Under the pieces are notes generated by a model that worked only from the letters and a program-made list of their open reading frames with translations, was not told where the DNA came from and searched no databases. A DNA stretch of 64,000 nucleotides, from contig JAPSJV010000006.1 in assembly GCA_031178005.1 (NCBI GenBank), positions 1-64,000 on the forward strand, in the 5' to 3' direction. The position numbers and the translations under genes were made by a program. Position 1 is the first letter of the stretch; every line of letters begins with the position of its first letter. Of this stretch, positions 62,185 to 64,000 are shown one piece after another. This stretch comes from Pseudarthrobacter sp. GTDB lineage: Bacteria > Actinomycetota > Actinomycetes > Actinomycetales > Micrococcaceae.

Positions 62185-62270
62185 GGCTGTTCCGGCGCCG
62201 GTGAATTAGTGGACACCTGCAATCGCGCTGTAGTTTAAAAGTGACTATCAAGCCTCATGAAGGGGACTCC

Positions 62271-63554
62271 ATGACTGAGACCACCAGCGCAACCCTGCAT
62301 CACGCAGGTGGGGAGCTACAGCTCCCACGCATCCAGGTTGTAGAAGGAAACGAAGGCTATGACGTTTCCAAGCTGCTGAAGCAGACGGGCGCAGTCACAT
62401 TTGACCCCGGCTTTATGAACACTGCGGCAACCACCTCCGCCATTACATACATTGACGGCGACGCCGGCATTCTTCGCTACCGTGGATACCCCATTGAGCA
62501 GCTTGCCGCCAACTCCAGCTTCCTGGAAGTTTCCTATCTATTGATCTACGGAAACCTCCCCACGCCGACGGAACTGGAAGCGTTCGACCAGCGGATCCGG
62601 CATCACACCCTGCTGCACGAGGAGCTCAAGGGCTTCTTCAGCGGCTTCCCGCGGGACGCGCACCCCATGCCGGTTCTTTCATCGGCTGTCTCCGCGCTGT
62701 CCACGTTCTACCAGGACTCGCTGGACCCCAACAACGCGGAGCAGGTGGAGGTCTCCACCATCCGCCTGATGGCCAAGCTCCCGGTCATTGCTGCCTACGC
62801 ACACAAGAAGTCGATCGGGCAGCCCATGCTGTACCCGGACAACTCGATGAACCTGGTAGAGAACTTCCTGCGCCTGAGCTTCGGGCTCCCCGCAGAACAC
62901 TACGAGCTTGACCCCGTAGTGGTGAAGGCCCTGGACCTGCTCCTCATCCTGCATGCAGACCACGAGCAGAACTGTTCTACCTCCACGGTCCGCCTGGTCG
63001 GCTCTTCGGACGCCAACCTCTTCGCTTCCGTCTCAGCAGGCATCCACGCGCTTTCCGGCCCTGCCCACGGTGGAGCCAACGAAGCAGTCCTCAAGATGCT
63101 GCGCCAGATCCAGGCCGATGGCACCAAGCCTGAGACCTACATGGAGAAGGTCAAGAACAAAGAAGACGGCGTCCGCCTGATGGGCTTCGGCCACCGGGTC
63201 TATAAGAACTACGACCCCCGTGCCAAGATCGTCAAGAACACCGCCCACGAGATCCTCAGCAAGCTGGGTGGCAACGACGAACTGCTGGAGATCGCCCTCC
63301 GCCTGGAGGAGAAGGCGCTCAACGACGATTACTTCATCGAGCGCAAGCTCTATCCCAACGTGGACTTCTACACGGGCCTGATCTACAAGGCCATGGGCTT
63401 CCCGGAGAAGATGTTCACCGTGCTCTTCGCCATCGGCCGGCTGCCCGGCTGGATCGCCCAGTGGCGTGAAATGGCCAGCGACCCCCAGACCAAGATCGGC
63501 CGCCCGCGGCAGCTCTACACAGGAGAGCCTGCGCGCGACTACCCGGCCCGCTGA
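62271..63554 (+). CDS. gltA: Citrate synthase
   Basis: YDVSKLLKQTGAVTFDPGFMNTAATTSAITYIDGDAGILRYRGYPIEQLA; GFGHRVYKNYDPRA. Confidence 0.97.
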   Translation: MTETTSATLHHAGGELQLPRIQVVEGNEGYDVSKLLKQTGAVTFDPGFMNTAATTSAITYIDGDAGILRYRGYPIEQLAANSSFLEVSYLLIYGNLPTPTELEAFDQRIRHHTLLHEELKGFFSGFPRDAHPMPVLSSAVSALSTFYQDSLDPNNAEQVEVSTIRLMAKLPVIAAYAHKKSIGQPMLYPDNSMNLVENFLRLSFGLPAEHYELDPVVVKALDLLLILHADHEQNCSTSTVRLVGSSDANLFASVSAGIHALSGPAHGGANEAVLKMLRQIQADGTKPETYMEKVKNKEDGVRLMGFGHRVYKNYDPRAKIVKNTAHEILSKLGGNDELLEIALRLEEKALNDDYFIERKLYPNVDFYTGLIYKAMGFPEKMFTVLFAIGRLPGWIAQWREMASDPQTKIGRPRQLYTGEPARDYPAR

Positions 63555-63557
63555 TCT

Positions 63558-63831
63558 GGTGATCGAGTCCTCCTGGTGATCGAGCTTGTCGAGATCCGTG
63601 GGCCCAGCTCAACCACCGGGGTTTCGACAGGCTCAACCACCGAAACAAGAACGGCCGCCCACCTCTATGAGGTGGGCGGCCATTTTGTGTCCCGGTGATC
63701 GAGCAGCCCCCGGTGATCGAGCGGCCCCGGTGATCGAGCTTGTCGAGATCCGGGTTTCTCCCCACCCGCTCCCTCGTCTCGCAAGCTCGGCCAGGGAACC
63801 CGGCGGGTGTGGGCCCAGCTCAACCACCGGG
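63558..63831. repeat. REP-like repeat cluster flanking the gltA terminator
   Basis: Five ggtgatcgag units (63558, 63575, 63694, 63712, 63729), two ggtgatcgagcttgtcgagatccg, two tgggcccagctcaaccaccggg, one gtttcgacaggctcaaccaccgaaac. Confidence 0.85.
63653..63686 (+). terminator. Strong terminator downstream of gltA
   Basis: ggccgcccacctc-tat-gaggtgggcggcc-atttt, 13-bp perfect stem. Confidence 0.88.
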
Positions 63832-63836
63832 AACGG

Positions 63837-64000
63837 TCAGGACGCGTAGCCCATCGGGTTGTTCTTTTGCCAGCGCCAGTGGTCCTCACACATCTGGTTG
63901 ATTGTCTTGGTGGTTGCCCAACTAAGGTCAGCCAAGGCAGATGAGGCGTCGGCCCAGAAGGCGGGGAGGTCGCCGTCGCGACGGGCGGTGATCTCGTAAG
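63837..64000 (-). CDS. galE: UDP-glucose 4-epimerase-like protein, C-terminal end (truncated by window end)
   Basis: Reverse strand translates YEITARRDGDLPAFWADASSALADLSWATTKTINQMCEDHWRWQKNNPMGYAS*; absent from supplied ORF track. Confidence 0.88.
   Translation of the reverse strand, partial: YEITARRDGDLPAFWADASSALADLSWATTKTINQMCEDHWRWQKNNPMGYAS

Noticed and set aside
63558-63831. CRISPR array
   Set aside because: Repeats are short, irregularly spaced and in both orientations, with no uniform spacers; fits REP-like elements

Overview
The window is a high-GC actinobacterial chromosome segment. Gene content and protein sequences resemble Arthrobacter/Pseudarthrobacter (Micrococcaceae). It is mostly housekeeping: the groES end and groEL, an ATP-dependent DNA ligase, an acyltransferase with a C-terminal SGNH-like domain, guaB, guaB3, guaA, glpD, SURF1, galU, tRNA-Ala(CGC), corA, two Lrp-MFS modules, an osmoprotectant ABC operon, an aminotransferase, PPK2, xseAB, ispH, rmuC, ychF, arr, a dipeptide-type ABC operon, typA, fdxA, dapC-like, gltA and the 3' end of a galE-like gene. 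The parts that look accessory or under-described are: (1) a 1472-aa SF1-helicase-like protein whose Walker A lysine and Walker B DEA motif are both degenerate but which keeps a Vsr-like nuclease C-terminus; (2) a three-gene WXG100-type cluster (9617-11759) encoding a WXG protein with a Gly linker and hydrophobic C-terminus, a possible EspG-like partner and a 4-TM protein; (3) a mini-island between DUF3817 and guaA with a small membrane protein and a DUF3846 gene, bracketed by a 19-bp-arm hairpin and a perfect 36-bp palindrome; (4) a REP-like repeat cluster downstream of gltA, with related copies downstream of guaB; (5) a decayed SDR/NAD(P)-binding pseudogene next to tRNA-Ala; (6) a galU-GNAT-membrane protein locus resembling the mycobacterial/corynebacterial GlpR neighbourhood but without the MoeA/gephyrin-like gene. 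All family assignments come from reading the translations; no database searches were run.
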